Shown: positions 39,820 to 49,294 of the stretch, piece by piece
Layout: each line of letters begins with the position of its first letter
How positions within the stretch are numbered: position 1 is the stretch's first letter
Translations under genes and position numbers: made by a program
Notes under the pieces: generated by a model
What the model was told of the DNA's origin: nothing
The model's input: the letters and a program-made list of their open reading frames with translations, nothing else
Database searches by the model: none
NCBI GenBank assembly: GCA_003609755.1
Contig: AP017991.1
Span: forward strand, 780,001-844,000
Reading direction: 5' to 3'
Length of the DNA stretch: 64,000 nt
DNA from: Planktothrix agardhii NIES-204
GTDB lineage: Bacteria; Cyanobacteriota; Cyanobacteriia; Cyanobacteriales; Microcoleaceae

Positions 39820-40677
39820 ATGACTCAAATTATCCCCAAATTTACAATTAAACCGGGTTATCGACCTCAATCTCAAGATACGACACCGGAAGTTGATTGT
39901 TTGGAATTCTGGCTACTAAAACAACGAACACCCGAACAGCGATTGATAATGGGAAGTTCGATTAATCAAAATGCTCGTCGCTTTTCCATAAGTTGTTTTC
40001 GTCAAAGATTCTCATATTTATCTAAGGAACAATTTTCCCGAAAACTTGCGGAAGCTTGGTTGGCAGAAGATTGTCCGCACCATTATATTCCCACTGGAAA
40101 TGAAATAAGTTGGGTTCAAGATTCTATTACTTTAGCTGAAATTCTCCACCCGATTTTGGAGTCCCTTAATATTCCTTATTATATTACGGGCGGTGTGGCT
40201 GCTATTGCTTATGGAGAAGTCCGAACCACCCGAGATTTGGATATCGTTATCTCAATTTCATCTCAAGATTTAACGTTATTAATTTTACAATTAGAAGCAA
40301 TAGGTTTTTATGTTTCGGGTGTAGATGATGTGGTTTCGGGTCGAATGCGAATTCTACAAGTTACCCATATAGAAACAATCTCCCGTGCTGATTTAATTAT
40401 GGCAGAAAATTCGGAATTTGAACAGATCAAATTTGAACGACGGCAACAATATAAAATTCCAACGGGTGCAACTGTTTTTCTAGCTTCTGCGGAAGATGTA
40501 ATTCTGAATAAATTATATTGGCGAAAATCAAACCAGTCCGAAAAGCAATGGCGAGATGTATTGGGTGTATTAAAAGTACAAGGACAGTGTTTAGATTTAG
40601 CTTATCTCAAGCTTAGGGCTGAATCTTTGGGGTTAGTTGAGGATTTAGACCAAGCTTTAATTGAAGCCGGATTTTAG
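39820..40677 (+). CDS. Nucleotidyltransferase-fold protein
   Basis: A 285-aa protein. The second half has a minimal nucleotidyltransferase signature: ITGGVAAIAYGEVRTTRDLDIVI (about residues 126-148) with GG..AxxxG and the acidic DLD pair. SAEDVILNKLYW follows. Such proteins resemble toxin-antitoxin or tRNA-modifying nucleotidyltransferases. The N-terminal ~100 residues (LLKQRTPEQRLIMGSSINQN) look like a separate cyanobacterial module. No partner antitoxin is adjacent, so the role is open. Confidence 0.7.
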   Translation: MTQIIPKFTIKPGYRPQSQDTTPEVDCLEFWLLKQRTPEQRLIMGSSINQNARRFSISCFRQRFSYLSKEQFSRKLAEAWLAEDCPHHYIPTGNEISWVQDSITLAEILHPILESLNIPYYITGGVAAIAYGEVRTTRDLDIVISISSQDLTLLILQLEAIGFYVSGVDDVVSGRMRILQVTHIETISRADLIMAENSEFEQIKFERRQQYKIPTGATVFLASAEDVILNKLYWRKSNQSEKQWRDVLGVLKVQGQCLDLAYLKLRAESLGLVEDLDQALIEAGF

Positions 40678-40712
40678 CTATAATGAGATGACTAATAACT
40701 GATTACTGATTT

Positions 40713-40994
40713 ATGTCTGAAACAATTAAACTTGATCAATTTCTAAAATTTATGGGTGAAGTTTCCACCGGGGGACAAGCCAAAATCCTAATTAAATATG
40801 GTGATGTTGAAGTTAATGGTGAGGTTGAAACCCGCAGGGGACGAAAGTTAGTCACCGGAGATCAAGTATTGGTTAATGGAAAAACCTTAACGGTTAATTT
40901 ATATAGCAGGGAACACCGGAACAGCCCCCCTAGCCCCCCGTGCAGGGGGGCTAGGGGGGGAGGGAACACCGGAGGAAAAGACTTCACCATCTAG
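40713..40994 (+). CDS. S4-domain RNA-binding protein with repeat-derived tail
   Basis: A 93-aa protein. Residues 1-65 are a compact S4 RNA-binding domain (IKLDQFLKFMGEVSTGGQAK, then YGDVEVNGEVETRRGRKLV, then VLVNGKTLTV) of the small YaaA/YbcJ type, which is normally about 70 aa. The rest (from about residue 66: REHRNSPPSPPCRGARGGG) is encoded by a GC-rich hairpin repeat, so the natural C-terminus is replaced or extended. Confidence 0.8.
   Translation: MSETIKLDQFLKFMGEVSTGGQAKILIKYGDVEVNGEVETRRGRKLVTGDQVLVNGKTLTVNLYSREHRNSPPSPPCRGARGGGNTGGKDFTI
40909..40973. repeat. GC-rich hairpin with flanking direct repeats in the S4 gene
   Basis: CCCCCCTAGCCCCCC (40925-40939), loop gtgca, and its perfect complement (40945-40959) are flanked by two copies of gggaacaccgga (40909-40920 and 40962-40973). 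It looks like an inserted mobile repeat with a target duplication. Confidence 0.85.
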
Positions 40995-41035
40995 CTTTGC
41001 TGCATCACTCTTTGTCCTAATAGGTCTGGCGACTG

Positions 41036-41578
41036 CTATAACATAGATAATAGCACTTGACCATTGGGCATAATCGTATTATAAATTATTGCATCCTGAT
41101 CATTAAATCCGATGGCATCGGTTAGGTTGGCGTCGGTTAAGTTAGCTGCTTTGAAATTTGCTTTGTGTAAATCGGTATCGCGTAAATCTGCGCCCACTAA
41201 CCAAGCATTTTCTAAATTACATTCATATAGAGTTGCATCGCTTAAATCTGCTTGATAAAGATTAGTATAACTTAAATTTGCTTGAGTTAAATTTGCTCCA
41301 TTGAGATTAATATGGGAAAGATTTGCTCCCATCATTTGGCCACTATATAAACTGGTTTGTTTTAAAATGGCATAACTCAAATTCGTCCCCATTAAGTTAG
41401 CCCCGCGCAACGAAGCTCGACTTAAATTTGTGTAACTGAGATTCGCCCCACTCAAGTCCGCCCCAATAAAGACTAACCTACTCAGATCAAAATTTTGTAA
41501 ATCTGCACCCCTGAAATCCACTCCTTTAAAACTCCATTCTCCTTCTGCCTTTCGCTGTAGTAATTCCAACCCATCCAT
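41036..41578 (-). CDS. Pentapeptide repeat protein
   Basis: A 180-aa protein. After a short leader there are about 25 tandem A(D/N)LxX pentapeptides (for example FRGADLQNFDLSRLVFIGADL, SGANLSYTNLSRASLRGANL in consecutive turns), which fold as a right-handed quadrilateral beta-helix. The last ~30 residues (IGFNDQDAIIYNTIMPNG) cap the helix. The function of such proteins is rarely known. No signal peptide is seen. Confidence 0.88.
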   Translation of the reverse strand: MDGLELLQRKAEGEWSFKGVDFRGADLQNFDLSRLVFIGADLSGANLSYTNLSRASLRGANLMGTNLSYAILKQTSLYSGQMMGANLSHINLNGANLTQANLSYTNLYQADLSDATLYECNLENAWLVGADLRDTDLHKANFKAANLTDANLTDAIGFNDQDAIIYNTIMPNGQVLLSML

Positions 41579-41640
41579 AATATTAAGCCAAAATCCAATA
41601 CGATTAATACCATCAAATGTCTATTTAAGGAAAAGCCCAG

Positions 41641-42240
41641 ATGACACCAACAGTCCTGCCAGAAATCGATCAAAAGTTTCACCTAGTTTTACTGACTGCC
41701 CGACTTCTCCTCCAGAATAGTGCGGCAACTGAAAGAGTGCATCGAGTCACTCATCAATTGGCGGATAGTTTAGGAATTGAAGCCCGGTTATTAGTTTCCT
41801 ATGAAGCCATCACATTAACAACAAAAATCCATAATCAATTCTATTCGCGCATTAGCATCCCGATTCCGGTGATGAAAATTAATATGATGGTGATCACTCA
41901 AGTGATGCGTTTAGTTGATGATATTCAACAAGGACATAAAACCTTAGAACAACTTACGGATGAGTTAGAACTAATTAATTATCATTAAAATTAATTATCA
42001 TTAAAATTCAAAGTTCCCTCGGCAGCCATCGCATTTGGTGCCGTTGTGGGAATGATTCCTGGGATTTATATTTTCAGGGCGGGAAGTGGTTTGATTTTAA
42101 TGATGAAGTTAGGAATCCATGCCGATGTTCCGTTAATTGCTAATACTATTGTTATGGCAGGCACAGGATTATTAATGACACTAGCTATTCCTGTGGGTTT
42201 AGCATTGCCTAATCTCTTGTTTTTTCGTTCAGAGGATTAG
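41641..42240 (+). pseudogene. ThrE-type threonine/serine exporter, internally deleted
   Basis: The first part (41641-41988) encodes the cytosolic N-terminal domain of the ThrE family (LLLQNSAATERVHRVTHQLA) and stops at ELELINYH. The second part (about 42004-42240) encodes the family's last membrane segments (FKVPSAAIAFGAVVGMIPGI..). All middle membrane helices are missing. A 16-bp tandem duplication attaattatcattaaa lies at the junction (about 41970-42008), which may be the deletion scar. Confidence 0.75.
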
Positions 42241-42502
42241 AGGGAATAGGTAATAGGTAATAGTCACGTGATTAAGTATATGGAGTAAACATTTAAGTAT
42301 TAAGAATTAAAAATTTATGGTTAAGAATTCCAGTTAAATGTTAGCAATCCCTGAAAAAATCAATAATTGAGTATGGGCGATACCTGATGTTTGACAGAAT
42401 GTAAAGTTAAATTACAACTGTGATTAAAATGTTGAGAAATTTTCCAAAATTGAATCAATCCCTTAATCTGGAAGTTTAAAGTAATATTACAAGAGAGAAC
42501 CA

Positions 42503-42793
42503 ATGCAAGATCTGAAAAAGTATCGTATTCGATGCACACTAACCTATGGTGATATCTATAGCCAAATCATCATTTGGTTAATTGTCATCTTTATCGCCTT
42601 AGCGACTTCCCTAGCCCTGTGGAGTACAACCCGTCAAATTTATGCGTTAGCGACGGTTGGCTTAATTATTGTGCTGTCTTTACCTTTCCTACTCTTTGCA
42701 TTCGTCACCACTTTATTTAACCATATTGAAATTCTATCCGTAGACCCCTTAATTCAAGACGAACCCAGTCGTACTGAATTTCCGGCTTCCTAA
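42503..42793 (+). CDS. Small membrane protein of unknown function
   Basis: 96 aa with two hydrophobic segments (about residues 22-42 and 48-70) and short charged ends. The N-terminal RIRCTLTYGDIYSQI is polar. I do not recognise the family. AGAGAG precedes the ATG, supporting translation. It precedes sdhA but a repeat-filled 128-nt gap separates them. Confidence 0.6.
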   Translation: MQDLKKYRIRCTLTYGDIYSQIIIWLIVIFIALATSLALWSTTRQIYALATVGLIIVLSLPFLLFAFVTTLFNHIEILSVDPLIQDEPSRTEFPAS

Positions 42794-42796
42794 ACG

Positions 42797-42918
42797 GCAC
42801 AGATCAGTTATCAGTTAATAGTTAAGAAGTTTACAGTTAATTGATTAACTCCTTAACTGATGACTGATAACTGATAACTGATGACTGATGACTGATAACT
42901 GATAACTGATAACTGATT
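42797..42918. repeat. Tandem repeats before sdhA
   Basis: Consecutive tgataactgataactgatgac units, with an inverted copy (cagttatcagttaatagtt) at the left. These are the same repeat family as in the rpo operon. They reach to within 3 nt of the sdhA ATG and replace any Shine-Dalgarno sequence. Confidence 0.8.
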
Positions 42919-42921
42919 AAG

Positions 42922-44649
42922 ATGCTAGAACATGATGTGATTATTGTTGGGGGCGGGTTGGCAGGATGTCGGGCGGCCGTAGAAATGGCCCGGACTAACC
43001 CCAGCCTGAATATAGCTATTGTTGCCAAAACTCACCCCATCCGTTCCCATTCCGTCGCTGCCCAAGGGGGTATTGCTGCCACCTTAAAAAATATTGATGA
43101 AAGTGATAGTTGGCAAGCCCACGCCTTTGATACCGTCAAGGGTTCAGACTATTTAGCTGACCAAGATGCTGTCGAAATTTTAGCCAAAGAAGCCCCGGAT
43201 GTAATTATTGATTTAGAACATTTGGGCGTATTATTTTCCCGTCTTCCCGATGGCCGGATTGCTCAACGGGCTTTTGGGGGCCATTCCCATAATCGCACTT
43301 GTTACGCTGCTGATAAAACAGGTCATGGGATTTTACACGAACTGGTCAGTAACCTGCGACGCTATGGTGTCCATATCTATGATGAATGGTATGTGCTGCG
43401 TCTGATTTTAGAAGACGGACAGGCCAAAGGGGTGGTCATGTTCCGAATTGATGATGGACAGTTAACCGTTGTCCGGGCTAAGGCGGTGATGTTCGCCACC
43501 GGGGGCTATGGTCGGGCATTTAATACCACTTCCAATGACTATGCCTCAACCGGGGACGGGCTGGCGATGGCGGCAATGGCGGGGGTTCCCTTGCAAGATA
43601 TGGAATTTGTCCAGTTCCATCCTACGGGACTATATCCGGTGGGGGTGTTAATTTCCGAGGCTGTGCGGGGGGAAGGAGCCTATTTAATTAATAGTAATGG
43701 GGAGCGGTTCATGGCGACTTATGCCCCGAGTCGGATGGAATTAGCACCTAGGGATATTACTTCTCGCGCGATTACTTTAGAACTGCGGGCAGGCCGTGGA
43801 ATTAACCCCGATGGCAGTGCCGGGGGGCCCTATATTTATTTGGATTTGCGACATTTAGGACGGGAAAAAATTATGAGTCGGATTCCCTTTTGTTGGGAAG
43901 AAGCTCACCGTTTATTAGGAATTGATGCGGTGGTGGAACCGATGCCTGTACGTCCCACGGTTCACTATTCTATGGGAGGTATTCCCACTAATATTAATGG
44001 TCAAGTTTTAAGTGGTGCGGATAGTTTTGTTGATGGATTATTTTCCGCCGGAGAAGCCGCTTGTATATCGGTGCATGGAGCTAATCGTTTAGGCAGTAAT
44101 TCTTTATTAGAATGTGTGGTTTATGGAAAAAGAACCGGGGCGGCTATTGCCCAATTTGTGCAAAATCGCAAGTTACCAAATATTGATGAACAGCGTTATT
44201 TGAAAGAAACTGCATTGCAATTACAAGGTTTATTAGACCAGTCTGGAGACTACAGAATTGGAAAACTGCGTCAGGAGTTTCAAGATGCTATGACCTCCCA
44301 TTGTGGTGTATTTAGAACCGATACAGTTATGCGAGAAGGGTTAAGTCAAATTCAGGAGTTACAGAATCGTTATCAACGGATTTATTTAGATGATAAAGGC
44401 AAATGTTGGAATACAGAATTAATTGAAGCATTGGAATTAAAAAGTCTGATGATTGTAGGAAATATGATTTTAACTTCGGCCTTAAGTCGCCAAGAAAGTC
44501 GAGGCGCCCATAGTCGGGAAGATTATCCTCAACGCCATGATGAAACCTTCCTAAAACATACTTTAGCCTATTATTCCCCTGCGGGTATTGATTTAGCCTA
44601 TCGTCCGGTAAAAATTACCCTATTTGAACCCCAGGAACGTAAATATTAA
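42922..44649 (+). CDS. sdhA: Succinate dehydrogenase/fumarate reductase flavoprotein subunit
   Basis: A 575-aa FAD subunit of the quinone-linked dehydrogenase. The N-terminus [17 protein letters not shown] is the Rossmann FAD site. [11 protein letters not shown] near residue 40 contains the His that binds FAD covalently. [11 protein letters not shown] and [21 protein letters not shown] supply substrate-binding residues, and [11 protein letters not shown] near 345 the second. The C-terminal helical domain is present. The iron-sulfur and membrane subunits are not next to it, as is common in cyanobacteria. Confidence 0.95.
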   Translation: MLEHDVIIVGGGLAGCRAAVEMARTNPSLNIAIVAKTHPIRSHSVAAQGGIAATLKNIDESDSWQAHAFDTVKGSDYLADQDAVEILAKEAPDVIIDLEHLGVLFSRLPDGRIAQRAFGGHSHNRTCYAADKTGHGILHELVSNLRRYGVHIYDEWYVLRLILEDGQAKGVVMFRIDDGQLTVVRAKAVMFATGGYGRAFNTTSNDYASTGDGLAMAAMAGVPLQDMEFVQFHPTGLYPVGVLISEAVRGEGAYLINSNGERFMATYAPSRMELAPRDITSRAITLELRAGRGINPDGSAGGPYIYLDLRHLGREKIMSRIPFCWEEAHRLLGIDAVVEPMPVRPTVHYSMGGIPTNINGQVLSGADSFVDGLFSAGEAACISVHGANRLGSNSLLECVVYGKRTGAAIAQFVQNRKLPNIDEQRYLKETALQLQGLLDQSGDYRIGKLRQEFQDAMTSHCGVFRTDTVMREGLSQIQELQNRYQRIYLDDKGKCWNTELIEALELKSLMIVGNMILTSALSRQESRGAHSREDYPQRHDETFLKHTLAYYSPAGIDLAYRPVKITLFEPQERKY

Positions 44650-44777
44650 GGTGAATAAATAGAATTTTTATATTTTATTTATGGGATAAAACCAAAAAAT
44701 CCTCTTGTTTTTGGTGACTGAACACCGTAACATTCAGGAGGATAATCTCAAAACCTGTTGAATTAAATCAAACCATC

Positions 44778-45140
44778 ATGGAGCCAAATTCACTACCAAC
44801 GGAATTGATACTAACACATTCTCATCAATCTCTTGGACGTATTTGTTTAGATTGGACACCCCAACCGGGTCATTATCTAAATTTCCAGGGTCAAACCTAT
44901 ACTGTTTTAGAGCGTCGTCATCGCTATCAACTCAAATCCGGTCGTTACCGACTGCATAAAATTTCCTTGTATGTGCAATCAGTACAACGACCTGAAGATA
45001 GAACCTTAATTGATGGACATTGGATTCTAGGAAATGCAAACTGTCGTTTTAATGCCTATTCTGAACTGATACGCTGTGCGGTGAATCCCCTTGGCCCTTG
45101 TCAAGAATGTCGTTTTTTTGAATCCGTTTTAACTGATTAA
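44778..45140 (+). CDS. DUF6464 family protein
   Basis: A 120-aa cyanobacterial conserved protein. HYLNFQGQTYTVLERRHRY and KISLYVQ form a small beta domain, followed by a Cys-rich end CRFNAYSELIRCAVNPLGP, then CQECRFFE, with four Cys that may bind metal. Function is unknown. The family name is from memory. Confidence 0.7.
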   Translation: MEPNSLPTELILTHSHQSLGRICLDWTPQPGHYLNFQGQTYTVLERRHRYQLKSGRYRLHKISLYVQSVQRPEDRTLIDGHWILGNANCRFNAYSELIRCAVNPLGPCQECRFFESVLTD

Positions 45141-45152
45141 GGATTGAATTTC

Positions 45153-47114
45153 TCAAATCATTTCTGCCCGATATTCTTCAGCCGAAACCAGACGCCATTT
45201 TTGATCTCCCATGAGTTCTAAAACGTTGTTATGGTAGCGCAATAAACTGATTCGATGCCCAACACTAATATAAGTTGTTCCGGTTTCATGTAGTTTTTTA
45301 TAAAGTAGTTCTTCATTTTTTAAATCTAAGGCGCTGGTGGCTTCATCTAAAATTGCGTAGCGGGGTTTACTAATTAATAATCGAGCAAAAGCTAACCGTT
45401 GCTGTTCTCCCACAGACAGAATATTAGCCCAATCTAATTCCGTATCAAAACCACTAACTCGTTCCGGTAAATCCGCTAAATTAACTAGCTTTAAGACTTG
45501 ATATAATTCCTGTTCACTCACCTCTTGATTACTATTAGGATAGAGTAATTGTTGACGCAATGTTCCGAGTATCATATAGGGACGTTGGGGTAAAAATAAC
45601 ATTGATGAGAGTTCAGGACGAATTAAGCGCCCGGTTCCCGATGTCCATAATCCGGCAATGGTGCGTAATAAAGAACTTTTTCCGACTCCACTTTGACCCA
45701 TAATTAATAATCCTTGACCGTCGGGTAAGCTCAGAGATAGGTCTTTAACCAGGATTTGTTGATAGTTTGGTGTGTTGACGGTAACGTGCTCTAAAGCTAG
45801 GGAATCATCAACTTTCATATCAATTTGTGTCTGACCTTCCTCCATGGATTTAGGAGATTCTAAAAATTCCGAGAAGGTTGATAAACGGTTAATTCCGGCG
45901 GCAAAAGCACTTAATATTTCAATCTGACTGACTACAATTGAAAAGGCTTTTAAAACTTGACTAAAGGCAAAACTCGCTTGGGTAATATCCCCATATTTAA
46001 TCGTTTCAGCAAAATAAATAGGAGCTAAGATCAGCGAAGGAATAATAACCACAGCATATCCATAACTTGTGGTAAAATAATCAACATTTCTCTGCCAACC
46101 AATTAATAAATTAAAGTTTTTAAAGGCTTTGAAAAATCGTTCTTTGACTTGGATGAGTTCCTGTTCTTCCCCTTGATAAAAAGCAATGGATTCTGCATTG
46201 TCTCGGACATGAATTAATCCATAACGAAAATCCGCTTCTCGTTTTAATTGATTGAAGTTTAGAGGAATTAAACGCTGTCCAATAAAAACCGTGATTATCG
46301 TACCGACAGAAGCGTAAATTAATAGAAATACGGAAAGAGATTTAGAAATAGACCAGAGGATTCCCGTAAAAGAAATTACATCAATAATGGAACTTAGAAT
46401 AATTAGTAAAAATCTTAAACTGGTAATCGTAAATGCCTTAATATCATCGGTAATTCGTTGATCTGGGTTATCAAGTTTATTTTCCGATTCTATTTGATAA
46501 AATGCTCGCTGACTTAAATATTGGTCTAAAAATTTATCCGTTAACCATTTCCGCCAATAGTTTCCTAAGCGATCGCGGGTATAAGCATAGATGACAATAA
46601 TGGGAGTTCCCACCACAAACACACTGGCATAAACATACAGAAAACGCCAAAAATTATCTTGATTTCTTTCAGCTAAAGCTGTTGAAAAAAAGTTGCCCAC
46701 ATAGCTAATAATTACATTCAATCCACTAACGGATAGGGATAAAAATAGCAGGACGCTCAAAAATGCCCAAGGTTGCCAACGAGTTCTAATTTGGTTTCTG
46801 TACACTAAAAATGTTCCGATGGGAACAATCAACATTAAAATAACGATAATAATATAGCGAGAATAAATAATACTTTCGATCAATTCATACAACCCCGGAG
46901 CAATGCTATTAAAGAATTCGGAAAAAATAGATTGACTGATAACAGTAACAATACTCACTAAAACAAAGACAGTCGCCGCCAGAAAAATTAATAATAATAA
47001 TAACAAACTTATAAAAATCTTGCTACTTCCTGGTTCTACAGGATAAAAGAAGGGTTGGGCAATTCTTAAAAAGCGTTGCCAAAGTTGAGTATCAAATTTA
47101 TTCATATTTTCCAT
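45153..47114 (-). CDS. ABC exporter, fused permease-ATPase (SbmA/BacA or ABCD-like)
   Basis: About 653 aa. The N-terminal half has six hydrophobic segments and matches the ABC_membrane_2 layout (FWRFLYVYASVFVVGTPI, then WRKWLTDKFLDQYLSQRAFY). The C-terminal ATPase has Walker A GQSGVGKSSLLR, signature LSVGEQQRLAFARL, Walker B YAILDEATSALD and an H-loop. It probably exports or imports peptides or fatty-acyl compounds as a homodimer; substrate not known. Start options lie close together (47126 GTG, 47114 and 47105 ATG); 47114 is a compromise. Confidence 0.87.
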   Translation of the reverse strand: MENMNKFDTQLWQRFLRIAQPFFYPVEPGSSKIFISLLLLLLIFLAATVFVLVSIVTVISQSIFSEFFNSIAPGLYELIESIIYSRYIIIVILMLIVPIGTFLVYRNQIRTRWQPWAFLSVLLFLSLSVSGLNVIISYVGNFFSTALAERNQDNFWRFLYVYASVFVVGTPIIVIYAYTRDRLGNYWRKWLTDKFLDQYLSQRAFYQIESENKLDNPDQRITDDIKAFTITSLRFLLIILSSIIDVISFTGILWSISKSLSVFLLIYASVGTIITVFIGQRLIPLNFNQLKREADFRYGLIHVRDNAESIAFYQGEEQELIQVKERFFKAFKNFNLLIGWQRNVDYFTTSYGYAVVIIPSLILAPIYFAETIKYGDITQASFAFSQVLKAFSIVVSQIEILSAFAAGINRLSTFSEFLESPKSMEEGQTQIDMKVDDSLALEHVTVNTPNYQQILVKDLSLSLPDGQGLLIMGQSGVGKSSLLRTIAGLWTSGTGRLIRPELSSMLFLPQRPYMILGTLRQQLLYPNSNQEVSEQELYQVLKLVNLADLPERVSGFDTELDWANILSVGEQQRLAFARLLISKPRYAILDEATSALDLKNEELLYKKLHETGTTYISVGHRISLLRYHNNVLELMGDQKWRLVSAEEYRAEMI

Positions 47115-47126
47115 CACGTTTAGCAC

Positions 47127-47488
47127 AGGTCTTTTATCCTATAAAAGTTATGTATTCTCTAGGGTTTTCTACAGATTAAATCTGTGAAAAGGGCTACAGT
47201 TTTTTGTAAGTAGTTAGAAAATCGGCACAATCGAATAAGGATATCAACAGCCACGGACGAGAGAAATATAACCCTAATCACTCTACCATATTAATTTCAA
47301 CTTTTAGCATTCATCCTGATTTTACTGAGTTGATTATTCTGACATTCTATAATATATCTTAGGATAGATGACAAAAGTTGATTCAGTTTATCCGATTAAT
47401 TTGAACATTCTGTACACAACCAGGAAAGCTCAATACTCAGATCGGCTGCGCTCAACGATAGAATGGTTCAGGGTCTAATAAGAACACG
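47127..47488. other. Intergenic region upstream of ferredoxin
   Basis: About 360 AT-rich bases between divergent genes. It must contain the ferredoxin promoter, but no convincing -35/-10 pair or NtcA/Fur site stands out. No ORF or RNA is supported. Confidence 0.4.
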
Positions 47489-47809
47489 ATGTCTCAAACC
47501 TATACCGTCGAATTTCACAATCAAGGGAACATCCAAACAGTCGAAGTTCCAGAGGATAAACAAATCCTCCAAGCTGCCTTGGATGCCGGAATTAAGTTGC
47601 CCAATTCTTGCAATGCTGGGGTTTGTACCACCTGTGCAGCCAAAATTATAGAAGGCGAAGTTGATCAACGTGAGGGCATGGGATTAAGTCCCGAACTTCA
47701 AGCCGAAGGTTATGTCCTGCTTTGTATTGCCTATCCCCGCTCTAATTTAAAATTGATCCCAGGGAAAGAAGACGAAGTTTATGATCGTCAATATCCCCAA
47801 ACTTCTTAA
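47489..47809 (+). CDS. Plant-type [2Fe-2S] ferredoxin
   Basis: A 106-aa soluble electron carrier. The cluster motif CNAGVCTTC (about residues 41-49) plus Cys of VLLCIAYP (about 79) gives the four ligands. The C-terminal tail (EDEVYDRQYPQTS) is slightly longer than in PetF1. Net charge is acidic. It may accept electrons from photosystem I or serve a special oxidoreductase. The start follows directly from the conserved SQTYTVEFHNQ N-terminus. Confidence 0.92.
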   Translation: MSQTYTVEFHNQGNIQTVEVPEDKQILQAALDAGIKLPNSCNAGVCTTCAAKIIEGEVDQREGMGLSPELQAEGYVLLCIAYPRSNLKLIPGKEDEVYDRQYPQTS

Positions 47810-47817
47810 CGAGTGAA

Positions 47818-47950
47818 CAGAGGGGGCAGGGGGAGCAGGGGAGGCAGGGGGAGGCAGGGGGAGCGTCCTCGGTCGCTGAATATCACCCATTACCCATTAC
47901 CCTGTTACTGAGCGAAGTCGAAGTATTACCCATTACCCATTACCCATTCG
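47818..47950. repeat. Purine-rich and ATTACCC tandem repeats
   Basis: A G-rich array (gcagggggag / gaggcaggggg units, about 47822-47865) is followed by attacccattaccc units interrupted by a gagcgaagtcgaagt insert. The repeats fill the gap between ferredoxin and the next small gene. Confidence 0.8.
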
Positions 47951-47954
47951 TAAC

Positions 47955-48143
47955 ATGACAACCCATTTTATTACGGCTGAAATTGATCTTCAGGAATCTC
48001 CAACCCAGTTAAATCAAGCCATTGAAGCGGAATTAAAAAAACGGGGTGAACCCCTACGCTGGGCAATTACCAGTATTGATTCTGAACAACAAAAAGCCCA
48101 TGTTGAAGCTGTTGTAACTGTTCAAGAAACCTCTAAGGTTTGA
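47955..48143 (+). CDS. Small conserved protein of unknown function
   Basis: 62 aa, soluble. TTHFITAEIDLQESPTQLNQ, then a helical middle and a beta end (HVEAVVTVQE), give a probable beta-alpha-beta fold. No recognised domain. It precedes the DUF3326 gene on the same strand by 45 nt and may be co-transcribed. Confidence 0.6.
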   Translation: MTTHFITAEIDLQESPTQLNQAIEAELKKRGEPLRWAITSIDSEQQKAHVEAVVTVQETSKV

Positions 48144-48187
48144 TGGTTAATAGTTAACTTTTCTTAGGGTGTTTCCCCTGATCTTCT

Positions 48188-49282
48188 ATGCCTCGTCCTT
48201 ATACGGTTGTTTTAATTATCCCAACGGGAATTGGTGCGGCCATTGGCGGATATGCGGGGGATGGTTTACCTGTGGCGCGGGCGATCGCTCAAGTTGCAGA
48301 TACCCTGATTACCCATCCTAACGTTCTCAATGGAGCCCAACTGTATTGGCCGATGGCTAATACTCTGTATGTGGAAGGGTACGCTCTGGATCAATTTGCG
48401 GCGGGAACTTGGGGACTTCAACCCGTTCACTGTAACCGGGTGGGGTTACTCCTCGATCAAGCCATTGAGCCAGAATTGCGCCTGCGACATTTACAAGTGG
48501 CGGATGCAGCTAGGGCAACCCTGGGCCTAACTTTAACGGACTATGTGGTCACAGATGCCCCCCTGAACGTGGCTATTCAAACCTCGACTTCGGGGGCTTC
48601 CTGGGGAACTATTGGCAACCCAGACAGCCTGCTACGGGCCGCAGAACGGTTAATTAAGGATGCTAAAGCCGAAGCGATCGCAGTAGTTGCCCGTTTTCCT
48701 GAACCGGAAAATATTGGGGTTTTAGAGGCCTATCGTCATGGACAGGGGGTTGATCCCCTAGCCGGGGCGGAGGCGGTGATCAGCCATTTAATTGTCCGCA
48801 CCTTTCAAATTCCGACAGCCCATGCTCCGGCCCTTTCTCCCCTGGCCATTGACCCGCAATTATCCCCCCGGTCGGCGGCGGAGGAATTGGGCTATACCTT
48901 CCTACCCTGTGTTTTAGTGGGGTTGAGTCGCGCCCCCCAATTCGTCACAACTCATAAGGCGGAGACAATTTGGGCCGATCAGGTGGATGCAATTGTGGTT
49001 CCAGCTACGGCCTGTGGGGGTGCGGCGGTACTTAGTTTTGGCCAAGACGCGCCAATAGCCTTCGGCATGGCTTCGCCTGGGCACGTCTCTACCACTCAAA
49101 TTATTGCCGTCGGGGAAAATCAAACCCGAATGGAAGTTACCCCGGAACAGTTAGGAATTAAAGCAATACAGGTAAACTCTTATTTAGAGGCTTTAGGGGT
49201 TTTAGTGGTGCATAAAGCTGGACTTGATCCTAACTCCCTGCGTCCGAATATATTATCCTTGAATCAACTTAAATCCTATTAA
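48188..49282 (+). CDS. DUF3326 family protein with repeat-derived insertion
   Basis: A 364-aa protein of a family found mainly in cyanobacteria, function unknown. RPYTVVLIIPTGIGAAIGGYAGD opens the family in two blocks; VVPATACGGAAVLS near residue 275 and TQIIAVGENQTRMEVTPE near 304 are conserved. Between them, about residues 286-301 (SFGQDAPIAFGMASPGH) come from an inserted palindromic repeat that keeps the frame. Family members I recall join these blocks with only a few residues. It overlaps no neighbour; a CPBP gene follows 12 nt later. Confidence 0.85.
   Translation: MPRPYTVVLIIPTGIGAAIGGYAGDGLPVARAIAQVADTLITHPNVLNGAQLYWPMANTLYVEGYALDQFAAGTWGLQPVHCNRVGLLLDQAIEPELRLRHLQVADAARATLGLTLTDYVVTDAPLNVAIQTSTSGASWGTIGNPDSLLRAAERLIKDAKAEAIAVVARFPEPENIGVLEAYRHGQGVDPLAGAEAVISHLIVRTFQIPTAHAPALSPLAIDPQLSPRSAAEELGYTFLPCVLVGLSRAPQFVTTHKAETIWADQVDAIVVPATACGGAAVLSFGQDAPIAFGMASPGHVSTTQIIAVGENQTRMEVTPEQLGIKAIQVNSYLEALGVLVVHKAGLDPNSLRPNILSLNQLKSY
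49044..49091. repeat. Palindromic repeat inserted in the DUF3326 gene
   Basis: The arms agacgcgcc..ggcacgtctct match the repeat at 18436-18459. The centre aatagccttcggcatggct extends it. The block is 48 nt (16 codons) and keeps the frame open. Confidence 0.7.
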
Positions 49283-49294
49283 TTTTTAACTCCC

